From contig JAGEMR010000080.1 in NCBI GenBank assembly GCA_021030915.1, positions 62,001-126,000 of the forward strand: a stretch of 64,000 nucleotides of DNA, read 5' to 3'. This document shows positions 46,037-58,839 of the stretch, piece by piece. Source of the stretch: Astrothelium macrocarpum. Taxonomy: Eukaryota; Ascomycota; Dothideomycetes; Trypetheliales; Trypetheliaceae. The translations under genes and the position numbers were made by a program. Below the pieces are notes generated by a model. The model made no database searches and had not been told where the DNA came from. It worked only from the letters and a program-made list of their open reading frames with translations. Numbering within the stretch: the stretch's first letter is position 1; the number at the start of each line of letters is the position of its first letter.

Positions 46037-48562
46037 ATGAGTCGGCAAACGGCGCTTTGCTCCGGCCCCGTCTACCCCCATTCCTACCACCACATTGTCG
46101 CGTCCCCTCACCAGCACCAGCACCAGCACCAGCACCAGCACCACCGCAACGCTCCCCCAACAACGGTCGGCCTGCGCGCCGAGCAGCAGCACCAACAGCA
46201 GCAGCAGCAGCAGCAGGCGACTGCCGTGTCGTACCGCGCTGCCGCGGCCGCTGTTGCCGCAGCTCAGCACAACAGTCAGCAACAGCTGGTCCACGGCCAG
46301 CTGAACAGTCAGCAAGCGCAGCACGCGAGCCTACCCTTCCGCCCGCCCTCCGCTAGCCTGGCCGGGGTCGGCGGCAACACCAGCAGTAGCGCGAGCAGTG
46401 GCAGCTACCCTCCAGGACATCCACACCCCACGCCCCACCCCGGTAACGCGGTTGCTGCTGCTGCTGTTGCTGCTGCTGCTGCGCAAGCTCAAGCTCAAGC
46501 TCCAGCTCCAGTTCCCACCGCTGCTACCACCACTACCGCTGCTGCTGCTACTGCTGCTGCTGCTGCTGCTGTCGTTGTCGTCCCTCCACCGCCAACTCAA
46601 GGTCCTCCTGCTCCTGTTCCTGTTCCTTCCGCCTCTGCCCGGCCTCTTCACCACCCTTCTGTCCGCGAGCATGCCCATGCCCGTGCTGCCAGGATGACGA
46701 CGACGACTACTGGCAACAACAATAACAACAGCGCCTCCTCCGCCGCTGGCTACCCGGCTGGCGCGCCGCCGCCGTCCGAGGAGGAGCTCGCGTATCTCCA
46801 GAAGCTGTCGAGCGAGTACGAGCCCGAAGTGACGGTGAGTGTTGAAATCTGATGTTGATTTTTTTCTTGGGGTGGTTGGCGCGCGTGCTTCCGGCGCGGG
46901 CCGCTTCGTATCTCGTCTCGTATCTCACTTTTTGCTTGCTTTTTTTATGTCGCAATTCCTGGGTGTTGGTGTCTTTTTGCGGAAACTGCTGCATAAAAGG
47001 CAAAATGGAAAAGTCTAACGCATTTGTTTCAATTGTAAAAGGGTCCACTCGTCGGCGAGCTCCAACCAAGCACCAACATTACGACCGAATATGAAAGAGC
47101 GGATCCGGTGTTTGTCAAGAAAACAGAGGTGAGCCAGATGCGATGTCGCTATGATGATGATTGTCGCTGATCGCGAATTGAGGCGCTTCCGCATAAATAT
47201 TCCAATTACCGTGCCTGCCGTGGAGATGGGAATTGCGGGTGGAGAGGTATGGATTTGATGGTCGCTTGGGTCTCCATAGAATCGCAGAAGCTCACTTTCA
47301 AGTAGCAATCGCGTTCGCATATTTGGAGGCGTTGCTTCGCGCGGGCGACAAAACAAAAGTGCACACTGAAATTACGAGATTAAAGTCCTTGCATAACATC
47401 TTGGCTGCGACCGGGCTTGCACCCCATATATACGAGGACTTTGCCGATGAGCTCTACGAGCTTTTACAGAAAACCGCCGCGTCGCTTCCACCTCCCGACG
47501 ATGGCAACCCTACGATTGATGTCAAATCCCTCTTCCTGGCTGCGTTCAACAATGAAGATACTCAAAGCAGCATCATAACCTTTTTGCGCCTTTTGACGAG
47601 TGCCTGGATTAAAACCCATGCAGAGGATTACCAACCTTTTTTGATGAACGAGGATGTCTTTTCGTATTGCTCTAGAGCGATTGAGCCATTCCGCCAAGAA
47701 ATCGAACACATCGGCATAAATGCATTATGTGATGTTCTTCTAAAGCCGGCCCAGTTCAGCTTGGAAATCCTCTACTTGGATCGTACTCCTGGCGATGAAG
47801 GGAACATGTATTCGTTCGATGCTGAGTATACAATCTCCACTCTCCGTCTACTTTATAGACCGTGAGTCCAATTAAGTTCAATTGCATATGAAATGGAGCT
47901 GACTGATTGCAAGGGGTCATTACGATATTCTCTACAAGGTCGAAGATATACCACAGTCACTCCCGACGCCTCATCCAATCTCCGCTTCTGTCTACATGGG
48001 GTCGTTTGCACACCATGCTCAGGACCATACGGACAGTGGAAGAGGCCTTGACTATCTCGGAATGATACCAGGAATGTCACTTGTGGATACTACCATCTCT
48101 CCTTATAGCTATGGAGATTCCGGCCTGTCTTCCCCCATCTCAACTCACCCTCCATCGCTTCAACAATCCCTGTCTATCCACCACATCCCGGCGCATCCCG
48201 CCCCGACCCCTACCTATGCGCCCCCGCCTTTGCAGATGCCAAGCCAGAGCCTTGGCACAGCTCGCTTACCTATACACACTTCACAAAACGTGTCTCGTAC
48301 TGGACCCTTTAGACCCTCGGTGTGGGAGTATGAGCCCAGCGTTGCTTCTGGACCGCCACCTCAATTTACGACGTCCATCTTTCGCAAGTAAGTCGATCAA
48401 AGTGCAAAAGCTTCCTACTTCATTGTTGCTAATCAAAATCGCTACAGCTCCCATTACAATACGGCACACTTTCTTAACCCGGATTTCGAACCGGAACAAT
48501 GGTCACCGGACGCAGAATACCTGACGCCAAATAATAGCGGGCGGCGTAGAAACGGCCACTAA
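46037..48562 (+). CDS. Otubain-type deubiquitinase (OTU, peptidase C65) with long low-complexity N-terminus
   Basis: Cysteine protease that removes ubiquitin from substrates. Exon 1 (46037-46834) encodes 266 residues of low complexity: His-Gln dipeptide repeats, a Gln run, and Ala- and Pro-rich tracts. It ends in PSEEELAYLQKLSSEYEPEV. Later exons give GPLVGELQPSTNITTEYERADPVFVKKTE, then the catalytic block GDGNCGWRA (Asp/Cys) and AFAYLEALL. The catalytic His lies in GHYDILYK at the start of the exon near 47910. A Ser/Pro/His-rich tail follows, ending in FEPEQWSPDAEY before the stop at 48560-48562. The first intron is about 207 nt, longer than most here. The peptidase core is certain; the function of the N-terminus is unknown. 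Confidence 0.9.
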
Positions 48563-49822
48563 AGAGGAAACCACATAGATCGGCGGTATGAAAGAAAGAA
48601 TGGCTCGTTCAGTTTCACGGTGCTCAAATGTCTCTTGCCGAATCCTTCGGATCGTCTCAAATATTAGAGGAGAAGCCCTCATTTCCAATCATGAATTAAC
48701 GGCCTTCGATCACTTCACCCTTTTTGAACCCCATCATTATCGGCGAAAGTCGCAAATCTCCCCCTGCATCATTGTTACTTAACGACCGGCCACGAACCAA
48801 ACTTTATCACAAAGACATTCCCGACCTCGCGGTTACAAAACCCCCCCATACCCCCATCCCAGCCGCCTTTTTCTGGCTTCTTCGTACGATGTCACGGCCA
48901 CCACTAAGCCGGGTAGCCACCCAACTAGAATGAAAGAAACTATCCGAGTCACATATCAAACATGATTTCATCGAGCATCATTTTATCTTTATTTTTTTTT
49001 TTTTCTTTTGGCCATCGCTCAAGCATTTTCTTTTCTGCCTTCATTATACTTTTATGATATTAGCCTTCTTTTCGCAGCAGTGTGTCTGCCTTGCATCTTA
49101 GCGACGGCGAAGGGATTGGGCTTCTTTTACTTTTTTTTTTTTCTTTCTCTTTTTTTTTTTCTCGGATGCAGGCTTTACTTTTTCTATGAGATTGGCGGCG
49201 ATAAAAGGGGAAGCATGAACCGAGTGAATAGCTTGAAGAGGGCATGCATAGACTGATGGTGAGAGGGATGCACAGGAGGTAATGCGACATAGGGCTTTTT
49301 TTTTCGGATGGAGGGTTGCATTCGGAATGTTGCTGTGTAGCCGCTCGGTAGCTGTTGTAGCTAATAAAGGTTCCATTGGCTCAATGTTTGGACTGTGTGA
49401 CTGGGGAGACTACTGTTCTACGACTGACTGGTTCTCTTCTGGATTTGTGGGTGCACGAACGAAGACGTGATTCATGCATTCCCTGGGCCGGGTTTCCTTT
49501 CGATGGCACCTGTCTTGGGACCCTAAGGCTAACGTTCTCAATTGTGTGATGCAACTACAGCCAAAGGGACCGATTTGGAAGGCTATTTCTCAGACATCGC
49601 AGCATGTTTTGCAAAGTTTCGGGAGCCTAGAACCATCCAAAATGGCATGTGGGCCAAATCCTGTAGAGCTGGTCAACAATTACGGGATGACACAATGAAG
49701 CTATATTCAAAGGATTTATATCAAGCTCTGTACTCATCGATACATATCCTTGCATGGCAGCTGGTAAACGATTCGCCCATGTCGACTTCTGAACTACCGC
49801 CGCTGGCTAAATTTTACTCGTT
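48563..49822. other. Convergent spacer otubain / AAA ATPase
   Basis: About 1.26 kb with several T runs of 9-12 bases near 48990-49005 and 49127-49160. No gene with recognisable features; a plus-strand open frame over 49542-50072 is largely antisense to the ATPase gene. Confidence 0.5.
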
Positions 49823-52800
49823 TCAATCCGAGTCTGAAAATGGGCTCTCGCTATTAGAGTCTTTGTTCGCCATCGAAGATTGCTTGGAAGTCCTTTTCTT
49901 CGACCGCCCATCCGAGGAGATGCTCGAGGATCTCTTGGACGAATCACGCTCAGACCTACTCTTCCTCCTCGACTTTTTACCCTCCTTCTCTTGTTGTCTA
50001 CTCTCGAGCTCTTCCTCTTCTTCCCTCCTTTTGTTCTCTTTTCGCCGATTCCCCTTTCGAATCTTTTCCTGATCCATTCGCTGCGGGTACGACGATCCCA
50101 TTGTCTCCGTCATGTATCGATCGAAATCCTTGACGGTGGATGCAATCTTCAAAAATTGACTACGTCCGAGTCTGACTTTGCGAGGCTCTGGTTCCGGTCC
50201 GGTTGTTTCCGCTGCCAAATTTCCTTGGGCATCGAACTCGGCCATCGCGATGGCGGTATGGAAGGCATTGCGGATCTGCCTGCCGTTCCATCTTGCATGT
50301 TGTTCACTGTTTTCCCAATGCTCCTGAGCGAATTCGATGATCTCCCGTTCCCGGATCTTAAAATGCTTCCAGCCCTTTTTGCTAATGGCCTCCTTGGTCT
50401 GTGAGATGAACGTTTTCCAAACTTTGATTGTTGTGTCCCTATCAAAATCCTTGTCTGCAGAGTAAGACATTAGCGTTGATGTAGGATCGGCGACCGGCTT
50501 CAAGTACCACTTACAAAATAGCGAGATGTGAACACGAGACTTGAAAGCTTCATCAAAAGTCCCGACTCGATTCGTGGTCAAGAAGAGCAGCCCTTTGTAG
50601 TATTCCATGATGCGGAGGAAAACGGAAACAATGCTATTGCGATCCAGATCCTCTGTCTTACGCTTGGCTAGAAAGACGTCGGCCTCGTCAAGAAGCATAA
50701 CGCAGTCCCACCTGCTGGCAAGGGTAAAATGTTGCTTCAGGTTTTGCTCGACTTCCTTCGCGGTGCTACCTAGATCCCCACATGTAATCGGATACAAAGG
50801 CTTCCGAACAAGATCGGCAATTGTTTCAGCAGTACATGTTTTACCAACACCCGGAGCACCTAGGAATTGTTAGTAAAGCGTCAATTCATTTCACTGAGTT
50901 TATCGCAGTGCATACCATGAAGTAGGATAATAAGCCCTTGGCCCTTTCCTCTTACCAAATCAAGTTCGTCTTGAGTTGCAGATGCATGTGTTCGTTTCTT
51001 TCGAAAATGTTCCTTGACTTGTGACACAATAATATCCTTGGTCGTCGGAGGAAGTACCAGGCGATCGAAACCTTTATCATTGTCGATAAGCGTCACATCA
51101 TCAAGGTCGTCGACGTGAACCTCAACTACCCATGATCAGAAAACAATTTAGTAAATATCGGTTGAGATGCTTACCCCATTCCCTTGATTGGAGTTTATAG
51201 GCAAAGAGCCGGAAATTGCAAAGGGCAAGTTCATCGTCCTCCGAGGGTGGTTCTTGATCTTTCCCGGCTGATTCTTTAAAGATTTCCTGTGAGTTCATGA
51301 ATTGGTTCAGTGCAGCTTTGTCGGTAAGGTGATCATGAATGATCATGGTCGAACGGTGGTAACAATCCGGTCCTAAAGGGCAGTCTAAGCCTCTTGGACA
51401 GTCGCTGGTCTCCGACAAATCTAAAGGATCGGGTTCCGTGTACCGAGGACGTTCGCGAGTCTTGTAGTATTCCCTCATGTCCACAATTACCTTATCATTC
51501 AACTCTTCTCCTGTGGTCAACTCTTCTCCCCTACAGTCACAATAGGATAGAGAACTCGACATCGCATATTTGATGAAATTCCTTCCTCGCTGAGTGAGTG
51601 AATATTTTAGTTTTGGGCTCGCTACGAGCGCATATTCGATGGGATAGACGTCAAGGTCAACGATAGAGCATTCACCGACGTAAGGTTGTAAGACTATCCG
51701 CTGGCGTCTTGGGATAAGTGATACTCCGTCGAATTCCAAGAAATATGCGTGGATGCAAAATGGATTGATTTTATTCACTGGTTTGACTTGCTCGTCTGGC
51801 AGAAGCGGAAGACCAGAATCGATTAAAGGAGATGTGCCAGGGTGTATGTATCGCCGACCCCCGTTGGTCCTTAGCACTCTCATTACCCGGCAATTGCGTT
51901 CATTCGTTATGTCACTGGTGACAATTTCATCTCCAGATCTAAAGAGATGCCAAAGATCGGAGAATCGAACATTGGGGACCTGTCGGTCTCGCAGTGGCGA
52001 AACTACTGGTTTCACGTATTCGTCTATGAACTCGAGCAGACAATCGATCGCCTGTTTAGCCTCATCCTTATTTGACCATTGGGAGGCAACAGTATCGCAA
52101 CACGGATCACATGGCTTGACTTTCAGTTCTTTTAGAATCGATGACCAGTCGTCGCCATTCAATACCTGGGTGGCTCCTGCGTCTTCAGTATTGTCGTTCT
52201 GTCCATCCTGGCTTCGATCTTTATCTTTCGTATCTGCAACCGTCATCTGGACTGATTGCTTGTCCTTCGATGATTGATGGCTATCTATACTCCTGAGTAA
52301 CTGGTCTTTGAAAGCTCTGATAGCTTCTTCGAATTGGATTAATGGCTTGAACGGGCGCAGCATCGTTAACCCCTCAAGATATATGTGCACATCTGTAGTA
52401 TGAAAGTACTGCCGAAAAACATGTTGAAGAGCCGCAGAATTGATGCGAATACGTTCCGGTAAGCGTTCGCCTTTCAGGCTTTTCACTTGTTTATCAAGCT
52501 CTGGAATTCTCTCACTGTCAAGGTGGTCCTTGGACGACATTTCCTCCCCTCGTAGCTTGTCAAATCCTGGAAAGGTTGCCAATAGATTTTGTTGCCACGG
52601 TTCGTTTGCACTATTCTCTGCATGATCTGGCTCACCGATCAAAATGTCTATGACACTCGGATTATCGCCGCGGAAAGACTCCTTGTATTCAGGCCAGAAC
52701 TGCGGATTTAGCTGTGTCTTCAAGCTCTGTTTCTTCAGTTTTGGAGCATCGTCTTTCTTTTCTTCGTCAGAGAAACCGGGCTTCTTTGCCCGCTTATCCA

Positions 52801-53224
52801 GCCAGTCACATCGTTCCTCAAGAAGCAGGATTCTCTCTTCCATTATGCTGATATATTGCTGGTACTGCTTTGCCCGCTTTGGCACCAGCTTCTTCCGCGA
52901 CTCCATTTCTTCAAATCTCGACCTGTGCCTTTCATTCCACGAGTCAACGCTGTCGTCATCACTATCATCGCCGCTCTGGCTATCATCCCCTCCATCCTCG
53001 CCTCTGGAATCTTCTTTCTCGGACTTCTTATCCTCAGATTCACTCTTTTTTGGTTCGTCATCGTTCGGCAGATCATTCCCGAATTTCGTTGTCTCCTTTA
53101 AATCTCCAGCCGCTGCAGAGTTGTTGACCTGGTCAGAAGTTGAACCACTTGCAGCATGGATTTGAGGATTATCGTCAACTTGTTCGGACGCCATGCTATT
53201 GGAAGTCGCACTCTCTCGAGACAT
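49823..53224 (-). CDS. Large AAA+ ATPase with fungal N-terminal domain
   Basis: Four exons (53224-51175, 51125-50916, 50859-50515, 50454-49823), 3237 nt, 1078 aa. The N-terminus is acidic and disordered (SEDKKSEKEDSRGEDGG). A coiled coil follows (ISIMEERILLLEERCDWLDKR), then a large domain common in filamentous-fungal AAA proteins (DUF7025-like; WHLFRSGDEIV, YEYALVASP). The AAA module has Walker A GAPGVGKT across an intron, Walker B MLLDEADVFL and the sensor LFLTTNRVGTFDEAF. A basic Arg/Lys/Glu-rich tail ends the protein. Its role is unknown; related genes are numerous in filamentous fungi. The 60-nt third intron is in frame, so retention would add 20 residues. Confidence 0.85.
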
Positions 53225-53886
53225 TGTTAGTTACTCGGCAGGTTCGGCTCTATCGCACTAACACAATGCGAGTTGTACTATATCCAATACGTCAGCATGC
53301 CCACTCAATCTGATCTCCAATGCAGGCGTGCTTAGCGATCTATTGACATTTTATTGTCACTCGATGAACATACTGCTGATTCTTCAGGTTTGGTTTGAAG
53401 TAAACATCAATAGCTTCTACGGATGAAATAAATCTGATTTGTTGGGAGAGCCAAAAATTCCTGACCAGTATCAAGCGAGGCTGAGAGAAAGCACAAATGA
53501 CAAGAGAAACTGATTGCTTAAATAATCTCCATACTGCACTCCAGCCTAACGCCACAACTCGTTAGTAGGTCAGTCTCAACAGGCAAGGCTCGTTCGATTG
53601 CCTACCTGTTCTCTAAATGCCTCGGCAGAGGCTTTCTCACCAGATACGCTCACAGCTCCAAGAGTCTCGTGCATCATGCTAAGCAAAGAAATTATCATAA
53701 ATAAATACTGAGTGATCCAATAGCGTGAGAGATTGAGATAGAAAAATAGGGTTGTACAGCCTCATCATTATCTGATTTCGAAGTCAAAACAAGACGCATT
53801 GGGATCACGTGGTGCAAAACGACCCCAAACACCGAGTTGGCCTTCTAGAGACCTGCTACAGACCCAATTTTGTATTGATCAATATC

Positions 53887-54018
53887 AACACTTCCTTAAC
53901 GCCCTCATTCTTTGTTCGGTTGATTGGTCGGTGCGGTGGCTATTCCGTATAGTCAGGTAATTAGTGGAGCTGAGGTTCAGCGACGTCGAACTTCCTCACC
54001 TCGTATCAGGCTTTCGAA
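53887..54018. repeat. Direct repeat, copy 1 of 2 (132 bp)
   Basis: Aligns without gaps to 54182-54313. Both begin AACACTTCC and share blocks such as GGTTGATTGGT, GGCTATTCCG and GAGGTTCAGCGA. Many differences are C/T or G/A transitions. Confidence 0.8.
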
Positions 54019-54181
54019 GGCGTCCAATGCCATGAGAGATTGGAATCGGTTGTATCCCGCGATCCCAATACGTCTTGCTTTGGCCCCCAAATTGTCTGAT
54101 GACGAGGCTGCATAACTCTATTTTTATATTTCAGCGAGCGAGATGACCCTCTGCAAGGCTAAACTTGCGCTATTTAATTTT

Positions 54182-54313
54182 AACACTTCCCTAATTCCCT
54201 CACTCGTTGTTTGGTTGATTGGTTGGTGAGATGGCTATTCCGCATAGCCAGGTAATCGGTGAAACCGAGGTTCAGCGATGTCGAACACCCTCACCTTGCA
54301 TCAGATTCTCGAA
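54182..54313. repeat. Direct repeat, copy 2 of 2 (132 bp)
   Basis: Partner of 53887-54018, offset 295 bp. The sequence between the copies is not obviously repeated. The unit type is unknown; it shows no terminal inverted repeats that I could see. Confidence 0.8.
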
Positions 54314-55080
54314 CCCAGTCTCTGCGGCCGAAACTCATGCCAGAGAAATTGAATAAGCAATGAATCCACTGGCGTTTGATTTAAACCATAAGAAGTGTAT
54401 AAAGCTCAATCCAGTGTACACAACTCGATCGGTACATATGTTCGGAATGGCTGTCTTGTTCTATAATGTCGTATAGGTCTTGCATTGGTCTAATCTCCCG
54501 CTTCTGCCATCAGGGGTTGCGGCTGAGCGTCACGCCTTGCCCTTGAACTAGTGTTTGATTGACTTTTTCTCGCTAAGACCCTTTTGTGATTGGATGATGA
54601 AACAGAAAGCGTAATTGATGTCTAGATTAAGATGCCTTTTGGAAATGAAAGTGGCTGGATCATTATTCGCGCACGAAGCCACGCAATTTCAGGCGCCAGA
54701 CGGTGTAATAAGAAATATCCATTGCGAAGCCGTGTGGGGTTATCTGGCGCAGGCAACAGTTTGTTTACATAAGCATCGATAGCTATCCCCATCACGAATT
54801 TCCTACGGAGATTATTAGCACATTGTAGCTGAACAAGAAACATAGGAAAAATACCTATACGTCGTGAAAGAACGTGCGACGCGATGCTTGGCATGAATAC
54901 CTGATACTATGCTGCAACTGAGTAGCTTTGTCCGCCTTTACACTTAGGTAAGCTATTAGAGATCCAGCCTTGTATCCATAACCCAAACGAAATAACAGAA
55001 ACCTCCTTCAAGACATATCCGAGAATCTGCAATAATCACAGGAGCTTTGATCCTATTGGGAAAGACGTTGATGCGACACC

Positions 55081-57176
55081 ATGTCGGCTTCTGAACATGA
55101 CATACCACTACCATCGCAACAACCTATCCAGATAGATTTTTTACAGAATCGACAAGACGATCATCGAAGAGGGAGCGTTAAATATGATACCGGAAAGCAA
55201 CGGTTCGTTGCTGACCCACCAGATCCATCAAAGCAAATCGTGTCCTCCGACCTGGAGATTGCACAAAGGGAGACCAAGCTACAACTCGCGAGCACTACTT
55301 TAAGTTTCCAAGAAGCAGTAGCGGAGTTGCAACGAAAAAAGAGCAAAGAAACGGAGATTGCCAAGTTCAACTTGGCCAGTGCACACAACTGGGACGAGGT
55401 CAAGCAAATCGTGGAATCGGCCGAAACAGGTTGGGCGAAGGAGGGTTCAGTCTCGGGAAAGATTCGGAAAGCATTCAGGAAAGTTGGCGAAAATGCAAAG
55501 TCAATAGAATCCTTTATTGGTCTTCTCCCGGATGGCAACTATAAGACGTTGTGTGGTGGGTTGACACTTATACTTACTGTACGCTACACAACGCTTCAAT
55601 GGATGACATGCTTCTCTGACCATTTTTAGGCAATGAGACGCCACTCTGAGATCGTAGAGAAGATGGCTGATTTAATGAACGAGCTTCCGGATATCGTCGA
55701 TAATTGTGAAGAATATTCAAACATATACCCAGGAAGGAACAAATTGCAACAACGCGTCGAAGAACTGTACATCGATATTTTAGCTGCGCTTGAGGATTTT
55801 GTCAAGTGGTACATGCAGAGCACCTTAAGTCTGAAGGCTCCGCATTCCCAATATATGGCTTACGAAGTTTGACCTTTTGCAGGGCATCTGACTCGCAGCG
55901 TGGTTAGAAATGAAAACTACGGGCAAGCCATCGATCTCCGCATTCGCAACATCAAGGAATCAAGGGCTCTTTTCCAAAACACTGCCAAAACTTTTCTGCA
56001 TTGGAGGGTTGAAAGGATGAACAAGATGACTTTAGAAAACAAGGAGATGACTTGGAAAACAAACAAGACGGTACGAGATACTTACGACGGCGTCGAGAAC
56101 TTGAAGCATGAGGTAAAAGACGCGAAGGAAGGTGCACTGGAGACCAAGCAAATGGTAGCGAGAGGATTAGGGGAGATAAATGCGGAAATTGCAAATGGGA
56201 CAATGAAAATCCTAGGAGAGCTTGCCAAAAATGCGGATTGTAGGTTCCTTGAATGAGAATGAGCAAACCGGGAAATCAGCACTAACTTGTCACGAAAGGG
56301 CAAAATGAAATACATAAATTAAGAGAAGAGCGAAAAGTGTACACCAAGCAAAATGATGAACTCAGAAGACGTGTCGACGACACGTCATACAAACCCTCGT
56401 CCTTAGCAAAGGTGTTGAACCTGGACCTCGAGACTGATGGGCATTACAATGACGTTGACAGTGTCCATAGTGTCGGTTTAAGTGAGAAATCGGAGTTCCA
56501 GATTCGGTCCAAATGGATTGTGGATAGCACCGAATTCCGTGATTGGGTGCACTCAGACAGTTCAGAAATCCTCTACGTACAGGGCAATGGCGAACAAGAA
56601 TCCATCTCTTCAATCTCGTTCATGGCTGCCCTTTTGCAAGTCAAATTGCTCGAGAGCGAACGTGTGCTTGTACTGCCGTTCTATTGCGGACTCCACGTTG
56701 GAGGTCAGTTCAAAGATTCTGATGAGATGAGCGGCCCGTTGATTATGATCAGGGCGCTACTGGCTCAGATTCTAAATTTGGATGAAATCGACTGGGTCAA
56801 AGGTGCAAACGGCTTGCCGTATCTATCCCTGGATCCAAATACTGTCTTGAAATTGGGAGAAGATTCCTTTTCGACATACGTAAAGGTGGTGAACAATCTT
56901 CTTGCTCAGCTACGAAGCCATTACAATGCAATTTTCATTCTTCTGGATGGACTCGACTGGTACGATTGGACGTGGGAGCGAGAGATGAGGCGGCTGATAG
57001 AGAGTCTATTACGATTGGTTGAGTCCAGAGACGCTGCGAGTGTAGTAAAGGTATTTGTGTCAGCCGCGACACACTTGAATTCTGTTTCGAATGTGGACAG
57101 TAGAATTGTCAGCATTCAGATACCGGAAGAGATATATGGCGAAGGAGATAGCTATGAAGAGTTAGCTATAGACTAG
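55081..57176 (+). CDS. STAND/NLR-like protein with P-loop-less nucleotide-binding region
   Basis: Four exons (55081-55578, 55630-55828, 55883-56239, 56299-57176), 1932 nt, 643 aa. The N-terminal half resembles the helical domain found at the front of many fungal STAND proteins (DUF7708-like; NWDEVKQIVESAETGWAKE, GKIRKAFRKVGENAKSIE, LLPDGNYKTLCGGLTLIL). A coiled coil follows (RNENYGQAID to YTKQNDELRRR). The C-terminal half matches the layout of a NACHT-like module: WIVDSTEFRDWV, EILYVQGNGEQES where the P-loop should be, YCGLHVGG, and IFILLDGLDWYDW in the Walker B position. No GxxxxGK[ST] is present, so ATP binding is doubtful. No repeat domain follows. Partial second-copy fragments lie downstream. 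The exon 2 donor (GTCTGA) is the weakest join. Confidence 0.75.
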
Positions 57177-57351
57177 GAGAATCTTTCTCACGCTTCTCAG
57201 GATTGTTGCTCTTATCTCGAGTCTGTTCTTAGGAGCAGCTATCAGAAGACTGTGTCTCCAAACGCCCTCGGGCCTCTAAGGTAGGTTCCTCAGAGAGAGA
57301 CGGAACGGCTATGTACGTTACGAACTAGTACCAAACAGGTAATAGCTACCA

Positions 57352-57421
57352 CTGCAGAGCAGCTTCCCCCAACACGCACAACTGGGACCAAGTCAGGCAA
57401 ATCGTCAAGTCCGCCAAAACA
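57352..57421 (+). pseudogene. Fragment of a second STAND-like copy (N-terminal part)
   Basis: About 70 bp around CACAACTGGGACCAAGTCAG that align to 55365-55430 of the STAND-like gene (NWDEVKQIVESAE region). No flanking coding continuity. A relic of duplication. Confidence 0.65.
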
Positions 57422-57518
57422 AAATATCTTGAGGACCGTACCGCCTCGTGCGCGGGACCGTGAGAACGGAGATTTCTCCTCTCCAGTCCCGCTTTCGAAG
57501 CTCTTCTCTTCACTTCGA

Positions 57519-57560
57519 TACAACATTTTCAAACTTCAATACAATATTTTCAAGCTTCCG
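57519..57560. repeat. 21-bp tandem duplication upstream of the HNH gene
   Basis: TACAACATTTTCAAACTTCAA is followed directly by a diverged second copy of the same length. It lies just before the HNH gene start codon. Confidence 0.7.
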
Positions 57561-57562
57561 AA

Positions 57563-58820
57563 ATGGCTTCGACTAATGAACCCGGGATGGAGCTCGACGA
57601 TCAGTCTCGCAAACGTCTTCTTGAAGAAATTCAGACTTTCCTTTCTGACAGAAAAATACGACCGACAGCCTGGGCTTGTCTCTGGCTAGCAGACATAGAC
57701 CGACTCGAATATCTTCGAAACCTTAGTCGAGACTCACCTACTGCCACACTGAGTTTGTTCCAACATGTAGAAGATATGGCGGCGATAGTACCGACTTGTA
57801 CGATAAAAAGCTCAATGTCAAATGACAAGATACTTACATCATGTAGGGACCGAACGTACAAGGTCGAGCTCCGTTCCTTCCGATAGCCGCGGGAAGAAAA
57901 GATCGAGCAGCGGACAAATTAGAATTGTTCGATCAAAGCGAGAAAGAGAACAAGTTAGTAGGCTCTAGGATTTTTTCCAATTTATGAAATTTCTTATTAA
58001 CAATAATTAGTGTCACGAAAGAGACGGTCAAAGATGCGCTATCACAAAAGCCGGTGAACCAAACGAAGTTGCACATATATATCCATACTCCATGCAGCTC
58101 GAGAATTCCGCCGTGAGTAACGAAAGAATATCCTTTTGGGATATTTTACGAGAATTTTGGTCTACAAGCCGTATCAACCGATGGTATAACGCAGTATTCC
58201 CGCATGGAACGGAGGTTTGCCAAAACCTCATTTGTTTGTCTTCAAGTGCACACAGTTATTGGGAGAAGGCTTATTTTGCCTTAAAACCCATTAAGCAATC
58301 AGAAGACAAGAAACGTCTGGACCTACAATTTCATTGGTTACAGCAAAGCTCTCATGTGCAAGGGATCGAAATCTTGAAACTTCCTTCGCTACCGGCCAAT
58401 TTAGATCGCGGGGCAAATGGTACCAAATTATTCAACTGTGAAACAGATCAGAAGATCTGTTCTGGTGCGGAAATTTCTATGACAACGGAGGATCCAGTAT
58501 CTCGCCCATTACCGGATTGGAATTTGATTGAGATGCAATGGTTTTTGCATCGAATAATGGCAATGAGTGGGGCAGCATCTTTGGTTACACCGCCAAATCA
58601 CGATGATGACAACGATGAAGGTAGTGTCTCGAGTGGTTGGGAAGAAGATGATTGCATGGATTTTTCTCAGATGGATTATTTTGCACGGTTTGATTGTACC
58701 TCACGGTCAAACGTAATCGCATTGCGTGGCGGAGAACATCGGCCTCAAATGGAAGACGATGAAACGGAAGAAGACGAATCTGAAGAAATGGAAAATTCGT
58801 GTGCTGTTTTGCATTTTTAG
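57563..58820 (+). CDS. HNH-type nuclease-domain protein, fungal accessory family
   Basis: Three exons (57563-57797, 57847-57953, 58011-58820), 1152 nt, 383 aa. The HNH_2-like core spans the last join: REREQCHERDGQRCAITK, then EVAHIYPYSM (first metal-binding His), then FWDILREFW, INRWYNAVFPHGTEVCQNLI (Asn/His region) and LSSSAHSYWEKAYFAL. The C-terminus is acidic (DETEEDESEEME). Such HNH proteins are common, often lineage-specific genes in filamentous fungi, with mostly unknown function. The gene sits exactly between N- and C-terminal fragments of a second STAND-like gene. The N-terminal 78 residues carry no known domain. Confidence 0.75.
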
Positions 58821-58839
58821 CAGTCGACTCAAAGCGGTT

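Larger units (their letters stand above)
53225..55080. other. 1.86-kb spacer, accessory region boundary
   Basis: Contains the direct repeat listed separately and promoters of the divergent AAA and STAND-like genes. A minus-strand open frame at 54622-54894 has no recognisable domain. No gene supported. Confidence 0.5.
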
